Assembly (NCBI GenBank): GCA_934277615.1
Contig: CAKQUV010000004.1
Location: 42,659 to 106,658 of the forward strand
Direction of reading: 5' to 3'
DNA from: an uncultured Clostridia bacterium
Lineage (GTDB): Bacteria; Bacillota; Clostridia; Christensenellales; CAG-917
DNA: 64,000 bases
Under the pieces are notes generated by a model. The model made no database searches, was not told the origin of the DNA, and saw only the letters and a list, made by a program, of their open reading frames with translations. Made by a program: the position numbers and the translations under genes. This document shows, piece by piece, positions 1 to 8,400 of the stretch (position 1 is its first letter; each line of letters opens with the position of its first letter).

Positions 1-436
1 AGTCCGCCTGATAAAGCAAGATGTCCGCTGCCATAAGCGTGGGATAAGTGAACAAGCCGAGATTGACGTTTTCAGGAGCTTTTTGGCTTTTTTCCTTGAA
101 CTGCGTCATTCTGCTTGCCTCACCGAATTGCGTATTGCAATTGAGCACCCATGCAAGCTCTGCGTGCTCGGGCACTTGCGATTGCACGAACAACGTCGTC
201 TTTTGAGGATCAAGACCTATGGCAAGGAATATCGCCATAAAGTCGTAAGTGCGACGGCGCAAGTCCGCAGGCACGTTATCGACGGTGATTGCGTGCATAT
301 CCGCAACGGTGTAAATGCACTTATATTCGTCTTGAAGTTTGACCATGTTTTTGAGCGCCCCGATATAGTTGCCGAGCTGCAAATCGCCCGTCGGTTTTAA
401 TGCGCTGTATACGATTTTTTGTTTTTGTTCTTCCAT
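1..436 (-). CDS. trpS: Tryptophanyl-tRNA synthetase, N-terminal part (runs off the window)
   Basis: Class I aminoacyl-tRNA synthetase that charges tRNA-Trp in the cytoplasm. Translating the minus strand from the ATG at 436 gives MEEQKQKIVYSALKPTGDLQ, then LGNYIGALKN, which is the HIGH-region signature of bacterial TrpRS (PTGDLQLGNYIGA). The conserved stretches YTVADMHAIT and NCNTQFGEASRMTQF follow, again as in TrpRS. Only about 145 codons are inside the window, so the KMSKS loop is not seen. It lies 70 bp downstream of thrC on the same strand. There is no clear Shine-Dalgarno; a TATAAA-like box ends 9 nt before the ATG, so the message may have almost no leader, but no good -35 accompanies it. 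Confidence 0.95.
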   Translation of the reverse strand, partial: MEEQKQKIVYSALKPTGDLQLGNYIGALKNMVKLQDEYKCIYTVADMHAITVDNVPADLRRRTYDFMAIFLAIGLDPQKTTLFVQSQVPEHAELAWVLNCNTQFGEASRMTQFKEKSQKAPENVNLGLFTYPTLMAADILLYQAD

Positions 437-505
437 AATACACACTTTATATAGTCGTTTTGTTGCAATAAACATCGTTTTGGGATGTTTGCAACACGAC
501 TTTCC

Positions 506-1990
506 TTATTGTTTTCCAATCTGTTTCGCCACGTCGAACACGGTTTGTTTTATGTCCGCGCGATCAATGACGTCTTTGTAAATTTCGTCTTTTGCTTCTA
601 ACCAAGCGATACTTTCGGGGCAATCGAGCGCTGTGAGATTATACAGTTTCACAACGGCTTTATAGCAGTTTCTTTCCTTCGTTCCGAGTGCGCCGAGCAC
701 GTCGGAGGCAACTTTGTAAGGGCTTGCCGTGGACGCGATGACCGTGGGAGTTTCGTCCTCGGTTTCGCACGAATAGTCGTTATAGACGCTTGCCGCCACT
801 GCGGTGTGGGTGTCCATAATATAATCGTCAAGGTCGAAAAACGTTTCTATTGCGTTTTTCGTATCCTCTTCGTCTGCCCAGCCCGCTTCGAACAAATCCA
901 TGCGGATATCTTCGGGATCAAGGTCGAACGAACCCGTCTGTTTTAAACTTGCATAGGCTTGCTTAACCGCCTCGTCGTCTCTTCCGAGCGCTTCATAGAC
1001 TAGTCTTTCGAGGTTGCTTGCATCAAGCACGTCCATGGATGAGGACATCGTCCTGAAAAAGTCGCGATTTATATTGTATTCGCCGTCGTTGAACAAATCC
1101 ACGAGCGCATTGTTGGCGTTGGTTGCGATTATGAATTTGCCGACGGGAAGCCCCATGCGATAGGCGTAATAACCTGCAATCGCGCCGCCGAAGTTGCCTG
1201 TCGGAATGACGAAATTGACTTTATCGCCCAATTGTATTTCCTCGCTTGCGACAAGGTCGCAGTATGCGGAAAAATAATAAACAATCTGCGGGGCAAGGCT
1301 GCCCCAGTTGACCGAATTTGCCGATATCAAAGAAATGCCGAGCGCGTTTAGTTCCTCCGTCAATTCTTTATCGGCGAGAATGCGTTTGATTGCGGTTTGA
1401 ACGTCGTCAAAGGTGCCCTTGATTCCGTAAACGTGCACGTTTGCGCCCTCTTGCGTGGTCATTTGCAAGCGTTGAACGTCGCTTATGCCTTTGTTTGGAT
1501 AAAACGCCGCAACGTGCGCGCCTTCTATATTCTTAAAGCCTTCCAATGCGGCTTTGCCTGCGTCGCCGCTTGTTGCGACAAGTACCAGAGAATCGTCCTT
1601 TATACCGAGCTTTTTCTTGCTCGCCGAAAGAAGATATGGCAAAAGCGAGAGCGAGATGTCCTTGAAAGACGCGCTCCGACCATGCCACAACTCGAGCATA
1701 TAAAGACCGTCCTCGACTTTTATCACCGGGCAAACGTCCTCGTCAAAGTCCGCATATGCCTTGCGCGTATAATCCAAAATCTCCTCATATGAAAAATCGT
1801 CGAGGAGTTTGGACAATATTTTTGCGCAGCGCTGCGCGTAATCGAGGTCGGCAAGCGCGCTTATATCGTCAAGGCTTAAAATCGGGAATGACGACGGAAC
1901 GAAAAGTCCGCCGTCATCCGATATTCCTTTTACGATAGCCTCGCTTGCAGAAATTTCGATTTTGGAATTTCTGGTGCAGGTGTATTTCAT
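506..1990 (-). CDS. thrC: Threonine synthase
   Basis: PLP enzyme converting O-phosphohomoserine to threonine, last step of the aspartate-family threonine branch. The 494-residue product matches the long bacterial class (about 460-500 residues). Visible signatures: the N-terminal YxSTRN-like start (MKYTCTRNSKIEI), the PLP-lysine region ELWHGRSASFKD, and the phosphate-binding/SGDAGKAALEGF and IPTGNFGGAIAGYYA segments. The start is supported by AAAGGAT 5 nt upstream. It begins 10 bp after the stop of the small ATPase gene and very probably shares its promoter (2428-2456). asd, elsewhere in this window (51125), feeds the same pathway. Confidence 0.95.
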   Translation of the reverse strand: MKYTCTRNSKIEISASEAIVKGISDDGGLFVPSSFPILSLDDISALADLDYAQRCAKILSKLLDDFSYEEILDYTRKAYADFDEDVCPVIKVEDGLYMLELWHGRSASFKDISLSLLPYLLSASKKKLGIKDDSLVLVATSGDAGKAALEGFKNIEGAHVAAFYPNKGISDVQRLQMTTQEGANVHVYGIKGTFDDVQTAIKRILADKELTEELNALGISLISANSVNWGSLAPQIVYYFSAYCDLVASEEIQLGDKVNFVIPTGNFGGAIAGYYAYRMGLPVGKFIIATNANNALVDLFNDGEYNINRDFFRTMSSSMDVLDASNLERLVYEALGRDDEAVKQAYASLKQTGSFDLDPEDIRMDLFEAGWADEEDTKNAIETFFDLDDYIMDTHTAVAASVYNDYSCETEDETPTVIASTASPYKVASDVLGALGTKERNCYKAVVKLYNLTALDCPESIAWLEAKDEIYKDVIDRADIKQTVFDVAKQIGKQ

Positions 1991-2000
1991 AAAAATCCTT

Positions 2001-2411
2001 TTAGCGCACGAAGTCGGGAAGATTGCCCTCGTCCTCGCTTACGGTAATGACAAATTGCGTGTCCGTGTCCTTTGCCACTTCGCGAATGTCGTCGAAAAAG
2101 TCTTTCATCTCGTGCACGGTCTTGCCGAGCATTCTATGTGCGCCGTCGATGTAAAGAGTTTCGATATCGTGGTTGCCTGCGAGCAAGCCTTTGATAAAGC
2201 CGATAAGCGCCTCTTCGCTGACGGGATTGTCGTCTCTTTTGAGTTGTTTGGCATTGACAACGCGCACTTGATAGCGCAACGAATACATATATCTGTCCGT
2301 ATCGGTCACAAACACGATGTCGCCTTTTGCGGTATCGATGTTGTCGTTTGCCATATCGATGATGTTTTTGGTTTTACCTGTGCCTTTTGCTCCTGTAATA
2401 AATTTAATCAT
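2001..2411 (-). CDS. Small P-loop ATP-binding protein of unknown role
   Basis: A 136-residue protein with a Walker A motif close to its N terminus (GAKGTGKTK) and a hydrophobic strand ending in Asp (IETLYIDG) that would serve as Walker B. It is too short for a complete AAA+ or RecA module and has no membrane segment, so it is a minimal P-loop NTPase. The ATG at 2411 is preceded by GGAGGTG with proper spacing; an in-frame GTG six bases upstream overlaps that Shine-Dalgarno and is rejected. A strong promoter lies directly upstream and thrC follows after 10 bp, so the two are co-transcribed. I do not recognise a named family; a nucleotide-dependent regulatory or housekeeping role is only a guess. 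Confidence 0.75.
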   Translation of the reverse strand: MIKFITGAKGTGKTKNIIDMANDNIDTAKGDIVFVTDTDRYMYSLRYQVRVVNAKQLKRDDNPVSEEALIGFIKGLLAGNHDIETLYIDGAHRMLGKTVHEMKDFFDDIREVAKDTDTQFVITVSEDEGNLPDFVR

Positions 2412-2427
2412 AAGCACCTCCGCTTAT

Positions 2428-2456
2428 ATTATATATAATATATCGCGCGATTTCAA
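2428..2456 (-). promoter_or_regulatory. Sigma-A-type promoter of the ATPase-thrC operon
   Basis: On the minus strand TTGAAA (2451-2456), a 17-bp spacer and TATAAT (2428-2433) stand immediately before the GGAGGTG ribosome binding site of the small ATPase gene. The fit to the housekeeping consensus is close. Confidence 0.75.
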
Positions 2457-2592
2457 TATCCAATTTTCAAAAATCGTCTGTTTTTGCAAATTGACAAGAT
2501 ACGCGCGGATAGATTGTCTGTTTTTCTTGCTTACCGCAGATATATGCCCACTCTGCGCGCCGATATGCGGCTAAATGCGTCGAATGCGGCTT

Positions 2593-3987
2593 TTACTCGA
2601 TATAAGAAGTGAGCTCTGCGTGTCTTACGGGCGAGATGAGGTTGACCATTGCGTCGAGTTCCCTATCGCTTATGGACGTGGTGCGCCCGTTTGCGTATTG
2701 CTTGTCCACAAGTTCTTTCATTCTTGCCACAAGCTCGTCTTTCTTATCCACTTTCGCCTCGGTGGGAAGTTCATAGAAAGTGTCAATCCAGTACGCTATG
2801 CCTGCAAGTCCGCTGAATGCGTCCACAACCACTCTCGGCGCTCTGCCCAAAATCTTTTGAGTGTCGAAAATGTTGTATATTTCCTGATCTTTAAGCATGC
2901 CGTCGGCGTGAATGCCGGCTTTGGTAACGTTGAAGTTTTTGCCCACAAACGGCGTTTGCGGCGGAATGCGATAGCCCATTTCGTCCTCGAAATAGTCCGC
3001 AATCTCGCTGATGACTTCAAGATTCATTCCGTTTGACGTGCCTCTAAGCGACGTATATTCGATTGCCATTGCCTCAAGCGGCGTATTGCCCGTGCGCTCG
3101 CCTATGCCGAGCAATGTGGTGTTGACCGTCGAGCAACCGTAAAGCCATGCCGTGGCGCTGTTGGTAACCGCCTTGTAAAAATCGTTATGACCGTGCCATT
3201 CAAGCTGTTCGCTGGGCACTTCCGCGTAATAACGGAAGCCGTAAATTATACCTTGCACGCTTCGAGGCATTGCGGTACCGGGATAGGTTACGCCATAGCC
3301 CATAGTGTCGCAGGCGCGGATTTTGATTGGAATTCCGCTCTCTTTGCTGAGTTTCATAAGCTCGATTGCAAACGGAACGACAAATCCGAAATAATCCGCT
3401 CTCGTTATATCCTCGAAATGGCAGCGTGGCACAATGCCTTTGTCGAGCGCCATTTTGACAATGCTCAAATACTTATCGAGCGCTTGTTTGCGCGTCATAT
3501 TCATCTTCTTGAAGATGTGATAGTCCGAACAACTCACCAAAATGCCCGTTTCTCTTATGCCGAATTCTTTGACAAGCTCAAAATCCTTTTCGTTTGCGCG
3601 TATCCAGCTTGTAACTTCCGGAAATTCATATCCGAGGTCGAGGCACTTTTTGACCGCCTCTTTATCACGGTCGCTATAAAGGAAAAACTCGCTTTGACGT
3701 ATCATACCGTTCTTGCCGCCGAGCCTGTGCAACTTCTTGTAAAGTTCCACAATGTCTTTGACCTCGAATGGTTGCATCGCCTGTTGTCCGTCTCTGAAAG
3801 TCGTGTCGCTTATGTACAAATCCTTGGGGCATTCCATAGGCACGTGGCGCATGTTGAATGCGGTTTTGGGGATTTTGCCGTACGTGAAAACCTGCCTGTG
3901 AAGATTGGGGTTTTCAACGTCCTGAAGAGAAGGCTTGTAGTTGTGCTCCTCAAGCAAATGATTGCGCTTGTTGTATTCGACTATCAT
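2593..3987 (-). CDS. DRE-TIM metallolyase superfamily enzyme; probable Re-citrate synthase / 2-isopropylmalate synthase-like
   Basis: A 464-residue Claisen-condensing enzyme of the isopropylmalate/homocitrate synthase family. The active-site segment SDTTFRDGQQ (about residues 60-69) carries the metal/arginine motif and EWHGHNDFYKA (about 275) the HxH metal ligands; the GIGERTGNTPLEA motif follows. The C-terminal leucine-regulatory (LeuA dimer) domain of true LeuA is absent; instead there is a short tail. This length and the N-terminal leader of about 50 residues fit the group that includes the Clostridium kluyveri Re-citrate synthase, which I recall as being annotated isopropylmalate synthase. 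No leuBCD genes are nearby. The start has GGAGG at proper spacing, 12 bp after prfA, so it is the last gene of the DUF1385/prmC-prfA operon. Function is inferred: citrate formation is most likely, isopropylmalate or homocitrate formation possible. Confidence 0.8.
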   Translation of the reverse strand: MIVEYNKRNHLLEEHNYKPSLQDVENPNLHRQVFTYGKIPKTAFNMRHVPMECPKDLYISDTTFRDGQQAMQPFEVKDIVELYKKLHRLGGKNGMIRQSEFFLYSDRDKEAVKKCLDLGYEFPEVTSWIRANEKDFELVKEFGIRETGILVSCSDYHIFKKMNMTRKQALDKYLSIVKMALDKGIVPRCHFEDITRADYFGFVVPFAIELMKLSKESGIPIKIRACDTMGYGVTYPGTAMPRSVQGIIYGFRYYAEVPSEQLEWHGHNDFYKAVTNSATAWLYGCSTVNTTLLGIGERTGNTPLEAMAIEYTSLRGTSNGMNLEVISEIADYFEDEMGYRIPPQTPFVGKNFNVTKAGIHADGMLKDQEIYNIFDTQKILGRAPRVVVDAFSGLAGIAYWIDTFYELPTEAKVDKKDELVARMKELVDKQYANGRTTSISDRELDAMVNLISPVRHAELTSYIE

Positions 3988-3999
3988 TGTTTGCCTCCG

Positions 4000-5085
4000 T
4001 TACTCGATGTTTTCGAGCATCTTGTTTTGCACTGCGATTTGAAGTGCGGATATCATTTCGTCCATGTCGCCGAGCATAAATTTGTCAAGCGAATAAAGCG
4101 TGAGCCCTATGCGGTGATCGGTAACTCTGCCTTGAGGAAAGTTGTACGTTCTTATGCGCTCGCTCCTGTCGCCGGTGCCCACTTGCGCACGACGATTCTC
4201 GGCATATTCTTTTTGCGCTTGCGACTGATAATAGTCATAAACTCTCGATTTGAGCACTTTAAGTGCCTTTTCGCGATTTTTTATCTGGCTGCGCTCGTCT
4301 TGGCACTCGACCACTATACCCGTAGGTATGTGCGTCATTCTTATTGCGCTTTCCGTCTTGTTGACGTGCTGTCCGCCTGCGCCGCCGCTACGATAAGTGT
4401 CAACTTTAATGTCGTTTTCGTTGAGCGTAACCTCAACGTCCTGAGCCTCGGGAAGCACCGCCACGGTAACGGTTGACGTGTGCACTCTGCCCTGCGATTC
4501 CGTTTCGGGAACACGCTGCACTCTGTGTACGCCGCTCTCGAATTTGAGCTTGCCCCAAACGCCTTTGCCCGTAATCATAAACACAAGTTCCTTTGCGCCA
4601 CCGAGCTCGGTGAAGTTCATATTGACTTCTTCTATCTTCCAACGATTATTCTCGGCATAATGGCGGTACATACGCATAAGTTCCGTGCCGAAAAGGGCTG
4701 CCTCGTCGCCGCCTGCGCCTGCGCGTATTTCCATAATTACGTTGTTGTCCTCGTTGGGATCTTTGGGTAAAAGCGAAATTTTGATATCTTCCGCGTCCTT
4801 GTCGAGCATGTCGCGAAGCTCGTCCAGTTCCTGCTTTGCAAGAGCTTTCATATCCGCGTCGCTCTCCATTGCCACCATCTGCTCGCAATCCTCGAAATCG
4901 CTCTTGTGTTTGAGGTAAGTCGCATAGTTTTCGACAATGGGCATAAGGTCGGAATGCTCCTTTGAAAGCGCCTTGAATTGCGTCTGATCCGAAATTACTT
5001 CGGGCTTTGACAAAAGATTGCCAACTTCGTCGTATCTCGCCTTAATTTTATCCAGTCTTTGTATCAATCCGTCGCTTATCTTCAT
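4000..5085 (-). CDS. prfA: Peptide chain release factor 1
   Basis: RF1 decodes UAA/UAG and triggers peptidyl-tRNA hydrolysis on the ribosome. The 361-residue length is standard. The catalytic GGQ loop is present (SGGAGGQHVNKTESAIR), followed by the hallmark GIVVECQDERSQ and, near the end, RVTDHRIGLTLYSLD. Its ATG overlaps the stop of the upstream prmC domain (ATGA), so it is translationally coupled to the methyltransferase that modifies its own GGQ glutamine. The neighbour after it is the Re-citrate-synthase-like gene, 12 bp away. Confidence 0.98.
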   Translation of the reverse strand: MKISDGLIQRLDKIKARYDEVGNLLSKPEVISDQTQFKALSKEHSDLMPIVENYATYLKHKSDFEDCEQMVAMESDADMKALAKQELDELRDMLDKDAEDIKISLLPKDPNEDNNVIMEIRAGAGGDEAALFGTELMRMYRHYAENNRWKIEEVNMNFTELGGAKELVFMITGKGVWGKLKFESGVHRVQRVPETESQGRVHTSTVTVAVLPEAQDVEVTLNENDIKVDTYRSGGAGGQHVNKTESAIRMTHIPTGIVVECQDERSQIKNREKALKVLKSRVYDYYQSQAQKEYAENRRAQVGTGDRSERIRTYNFPQGRVTDHRIGLTLYSLDKFMLGDMDEMISALQIAVQNKMLENIE

Positions 5086-6980
5086 TTTCTTCTCACCGTC
5101 GCCATGCGCTCTACGCCTTCGACGTCCTTGTCAATCGCAACGTCGTAAGCGGCAAAAATGCCTTTGATACTCTCGGCTTGACCTATGCCGAATTCCAGCA
5201 AAAGCACGCCGCCATCTTTGAGATGAGCGTCAAGACCTTTTTCTATAATTCTATAAAATTTCAATCCGTCTTTGTCGCCGTCAAGGGCAAGTTGCGGCTC
5301 GAAATCTCTGACTTTCACGTCGAGTTTTTTTACATCCTCGCTCGGAATATACGGCGGATTGGACACGATTACGTCAAACGTTCTATCCTGAATCGCATTC
5401 CACATATCGCCGCATACGAAATCGACTTTTACGCCGTTGTTGAGCGCGTTTGCTCTTGCGACGTCGATTGCGCCCGTGCTTATATCGCTTGCGCACACGT
5501 TTGCGGATGTGTTTTTGGCAATTGCCACGGCGATTGCGCCGCTTCCCGTGCACAAATCGAGCACGTCGGCTTTGCCGTTTTCACTTCTCGATTTTACCTC
5601 GGCTATGGTTTTCTCTACCACCTCTTCCGTTTCCGGACGAGGTATAAGCACGTTTTGATTGACGGAAATCTTGATTCCGTAAAAATCGGAATATCCCAGC
5701 GCATATTGGAGCGGCGTGCCGTCCTTCATTCTGTTTGCGATGGATTCCGCGCTTTCGTATTGCGCCTTCGTGAGCGTTTTGAGCGCAGGAAGTTCACTTC
5801 TTTTTACGCCCGTAACCTCGACGAGCAGCCAGTCTATATCCGACTCGTCAGCACCTTTTGCTATATTCTTTATGCGATCTCTCGCAATGCCGTAAGGCAC
5901 GCGGATATCAAATTTCTTCTCTTCGAGATTGGGGTTTGCGTCCATTTCCATAACCGTCTTGAACGCCGTTATGGACACCTCGAGCATATCGTCGGTAGGT
6001 TCTTTGGTGGTGAGTTTTTGAAGGAGCATTCCGGGAGCGCGCAAAATACGCGCCAAAAGGCAATCGCTCTTTGCAAGAAGTTTCAAAAGTTCATAGGATA
6101 TGCCTGCCACCACGGGCAAGAACAAGAGCTTGAACCCGAGTTTTATAAGCGCGTTGAGCACCTTGTGTCCGCCAACTGACGACGGCACTACGAGGTTGCA
6201 CGCGGAAATCATATAGTTGACGAGTACGAACACGATTATGCTCACCGCAACGACGAAAAAGAGGAACGTCGTTCCGCAACGAGAGTGCTCTCTGCGCATT
6301 TTCTTTGCGTTTTCCACCGTGAGGTCGAGCCCGTGCTCATAGCAGGTGATGACCTTGTGCTCTGCGCCGTGATACATAAACACTCTGCGCACGTCCTTCA
6401 TAAGCGACACCAAAAGGATGTAACTTACAAAAATTATCAGCATTACACCGCCCTCGATAAGGCTGTACCAAAGGCTCTTGAGCGATGACGTGTTGATTGC
6501 CGCGATGTTGTCGCAAATCGCGCCAGCGATGATGTTGGGCAAGAATACGAAAAGCCCCACCGCAAGAAGTACGCCCAGCACCACCGAAAACGCCATAAGT
6601 ACGTTCATCGGATTGATTTTGAGCTTGTCCGCCATCCATTTTTCAAACTTTGACGGCTCGGCGTAATCGCCATACACCTCCGCCGAGCGCATCATTATGC
6701 CTGTGCCTTGAAAAAGTTGCGTGAAAAGATTGACCACGCCTCTAATAAACGGCAAGCGGAAAAAGACGTTGCGCTCTTTGGGACTTTTTATGTACTTGCT
6801 CTCGACGGTAATGCTTCCGTCCGACGCGCGTACGGCAGTCGCGATTGAGTGTTCGCCTTTCATCATAACGCCTTCAAGCACGGCTTGACCGCCGATACTC
6901 GTCCGTCTCACCGCTTTGGACGTCTTGTCGATAACGTTCTTGACTTTCGGTTGTTTGTTTTTCTTGGATTTTTCTTTCAT
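5082..6980 (-). CDS. prmC: DUF1385 (YqhQ-like) membrane domain fused to PrmC release-factor glutamine methyltransferase
   Basis: One 632-residue reading frame joins two proteins that are usually separate neighbours. Residues about 25-330 are DUF1385: IGGQAVLEGVMMKG, the HGAEHK motif (FMYHGAEHKVITCYEHG) and several hydrophobic membrane segments. Residues about 350-632 are PrmC: SAM-binding VLDLCTGSGAIAVAIA and the catalytic VSNPPYIPSED, which N5-methylates the GGQ glutamine of RF1/RF2. No stop or good internal ribosome binding site separates them. The chosen start is the ATG at 6980 (MKEKSKKNKQ); the frame remains open a further 85 codons upstream, but that translation looks like noncoding sequence and crosses a structured repeat. 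The stop overlaps prfA by ATGA. The N-terminal membrane part would tether the methyltransferase to the membrane. Confidence 0.9.
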   Translation of the reverse strand: MKEKSKKNKQPKVKNVIDKTSKAVRRTSIGGQAVLEGVMMKGEHSIATAVRASDGSITVESKYIKSPKERNVFFRLPFIRGVVNLFTQLFQGTGIMMRSAEVYGDYAEPSKFEKWMADKLKINPMNVLMAFSVVLGVLLAVGLFVFLPNIIAGAICDNIAAINTSSLKSLWYSLIEGGVMLIIFVSYILLVSLMKDVRRVFMYHGAEHKVITCYEHGLDLTVENAKKMRREHSRCGTTFLFFVVAVSIIVFVLVNYMISACNLVVPSSVGGHKVLNALIKLGFKLLFLPVVAGISYELLKLLAKSDCLLARILRAPGMLLQKLTTKEPTDDMLEVSITAFKTVMEMDANPNLEEKKFDIRVPYGIARDRIKNIAKGADESDIDWLLVEVTGVKRSELPALKTLTKAQYESAESIANRMKDGTPLQYALGYSDFYGIKISVNQNVLIPRPETEEVVEKTIAEVKSRSENGKADVLDLCTGSGAIAVAIAKNTSANVCASDISTGAIDVARANALNNGVKVDFVCGDMWNAIQDRTFDVIVSNPPYIPSEDVKKLDVKVRDFEPQLALDGDKDGLKFYRIIEKGLDAHLKDGGVLLLEFGIGQAESIKGIFAAYDVAIDKDVEGVERMATVRRK

Positions 6981-7069
6981 TTCCACTCTTATAAATGGTA
7001 ATTTTTGATTTTTATTAACGCACACAAAGTTTTTATAGTGTGTAATTCGCCAAATAAACGCGTACTCTG

Positions 7070-7197
7070 TTTTAACCACGATATTTGGATGAAGAGCGCG
7101 AAAGCGTGCGTCCGACACAAAACCCAACGTACTAAGCGTACGTGTTTTGTGGCGGACGTGCGCTGACAATGCTATTCGCCAAATAGCGCGGTTAAAA
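7070..7197. other. Structured palindromic element, copy 1
   Basis: A 128-bp segment between the rpmE terminator and the DUF1385-prmC gene. An outer stem (7070-7087 with 7179-7197: TTTTAACC...TATTTGG pairing with CCAAATA...GGTTAAAA) encloses inner stems CGTCCG/CGGACG and ACAAAAC/GTTTTGT and a terminal hairpin ACGTAC-TAAGC-GTACGT. The segments ATGAAGA after the left outer arm and TATTCG before the right arm, and the terminal hairpin, recur in the copy at 29720-29847, whereas the stem sequences differ but remain complementary. It may be a structured RNA or a small mobile element; strand is unknown. Confidence 0.6.
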
Positions 7198-7200
7198 AGC

Positions 7201-7239
7201 AAAATGCAGGCATAGGTAATAACCCCAGCCTGCATTTTT
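7201..7239 (-). terminator. Terminator of rpmE
   Basis: Perfect 11-bp stem: AAAATGCAGGC at 7201-7211 pairs with GCCTGCATTTT at 7228-7238, and on the minus strand a T-rich tract follows. Confidence 0.8.
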
Positions 7240-7250
7240 CTTCGTGCTTG

Positions 7251-7457
7251 TTAGTCGAGATTGTATCTCTTCTTGAATTTGTCAACGCGTCCGCCGGTGT
7301 CAACAAGTTTTTGTTTGCCCGTGAAATACGGATGGCATTTGGAGCAAATTTCAACTCTGAGTTCGTTGACGTTTTTGGTGGTACCCGTTTGGAATGTGTT
7401 TCCGCATGCACACACAACTGTTACATCGTGGTATTGGGGATGGATTCCTTCTTTCAT
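7251..7457 (-). CDS. rpmE: 50S ribosomal protein L31, zinc-binding type
   Basis: Ribosomal protein L31 sits in the large-subunit/small-subunit bridge. The 68-residue product begins MKEGIHPQYHD and keeps all four zinc ligands of the C+ class (VCACGNTF and EICSKCHPYFTGKQ). The ATG at 7457 has AGGAGA upstream; an earlier in-frame codon adding 11 residues has no ribosome binding site and would be atypical. The gene has its own promoter (7533-7561) and terminator (7201-7239), so it is monocistronic although it precedes DUF1385-prmC-prfA, the usual Clostridia gene order. Confidence 0.97.
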   Translation of the reverse strand: MKEGIHPQYHDVTVVCACGNTFQTGTTKNVNELRVEICSKCHPYFTGKQKLVDTGGRVDKFKKRYNLD

Positions 7458-7532
7458 TTTGATTCTCCTAACTCGTTTTTTTATACCCACACGCGCCAGT
7501 ATAGTTACGCGTATATGACATAAAGTTTCTTT

Positions 7533-7561
7533 ATTATATATTCATTGCCACGAAAAGTCAA
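7533..7561 (-). promoter_or_regulatory. Promoter of rpmE
   Basis: TTGACT (7556-7561), 17-bp spacer, TATAAT (7533-7538) on the minus strand, about 75 bp before the rpmE start. Confidence 0.7.
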
Positions 7562-7645
7562 GCAATCACGGGGGCAATTTCTCAACATTTTAAGCGCTGT
7601 CTGTTCCCTATTTCTCGTTCCGATTAAGATACGTTTCAAAGCGGC

Positions 7646-7674
7646 AAAAACGGCGTTGCTTGCGCCGCGTTTTT
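7646..7674 (-). terminator. Terminator after the ABC importer operon
   Basis: CGCGGCG and CGCCG arms followed by TTTTTG on the minus strand, 20-45 bp beyond the stop of the ATPase gene. Confidence 0.6.
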
Positions 7675-7692
7675 AAATGTCAACCCAGCGGA

Positions 7693-8400
7693 TTACACAA
7701 GTGCTTCGAGCAAGATTTCTCTTGTCTTTTCGAGGTCTTTGTCGGTAAGCGCGCGATACCGCTTGTCGCTCTCGATTTGACCTTGGCACACCACCTTCAC
7801 GGGGTTGTCGGCAAACACAAAATAATTGTCTGCGCAAAGCAAGCACTCGTCAATCGAATGCGTTACGAAAATCACCGTGCGTCGCTCTGCGTCGTTGAGC
7901 TGAACGAGCTTTGCGACGAGCCTTGATTTTAAAGCGACGTCGAGCGCCTTGAACGGTTCGTCGAGAAGCAAAACTTTGCTCGGATAAAGGAAGGCGCGCG
8001 CCATACTCACCCTCTGCGCCTGACCGCCGCTTATCTCGCTTGCAAGTGAATGAAGCACCTCTTCGATTTCGACAAGTTTTGCGATTTCATCAATCATTTT
8101 TTTACGGTTGTTTTTGTCCTTGTAAACGGAACGTAATATCAAATCAAGGTTTTTATACACCGAAATCGATGGGATTAACCTGTCTTTTTGGAAAATATAG
8201 CTTACGCCGCCCTCTACACCGTCTATGTCGCCGGAGTAGTTTTTTATTCCTGCAATTGCATTGAGAAGCGTGGTTTTACCGACGCCGCTACTGCCCAAAA
8301 CAACGTTGATAGCGTTCTCTTTGAAGGCTATATCGAAGTCTTGAAAAACAGTCTTTTCGCCGTATCCGCAAGTGAATTCTTTGACGGTTATATCGCTCAT
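7693..8400 (-). CDS. ABC importer ATPase, SsuB/TauB/ThiZ type
   Basis: Cytoplasmic ATPase powering uptake by the adjacent permease. The 235-residue protein has Walker A GSSGVGKTT, a Q-loop in SYIFQKDRLI, the signature EISGGQAQRVSMARA, Walker B VLLLDEP and the H-loop IFVTHSIDE, in the compact form typical of nitrate/sulfonate/taurine/thiamine-precursor importers. The start at 8400 (MSDITVKEF) has GGGAGGTGG upstream and overlaps the permease stop by ATGA. Substrate cannot be told from the ATPase. Confidence 0.92.
   Translation of the reverse strand: MSDITVKEFTCGYGEKTVFQDFDIAFKENAINVVLGSSGVGKTTLLNAIAGIKNYSGDIDGVEGGVSYIFQKDRLIPSISVYKNLDLILRSVYKDKNNRKKMIDEIAKLVEIEEVLHSLASEISGGQAQRVSMARAFLYPSKVLLLDEPFKALDVALKSRLVAKLVQLNDAERRTVIFVTHSIDECLLCADNYFVFADNPVKVVCQGQIESDKRYRALTDKDLEKTREILLEALV

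Noticed and set aside
2411..2417. GTG start of the small ATPase gene at 2417
   Set aside because: It lies inside the Shine-Dalgarno that serves the ATG at 2411.
6981..7235. 85-codon upstream extension of the DUF1385-PrmC frame
   Set aside because: Low-quality translation across the structured element and the rpmE terminator; DUF1385 starts after the ATG at 6980.
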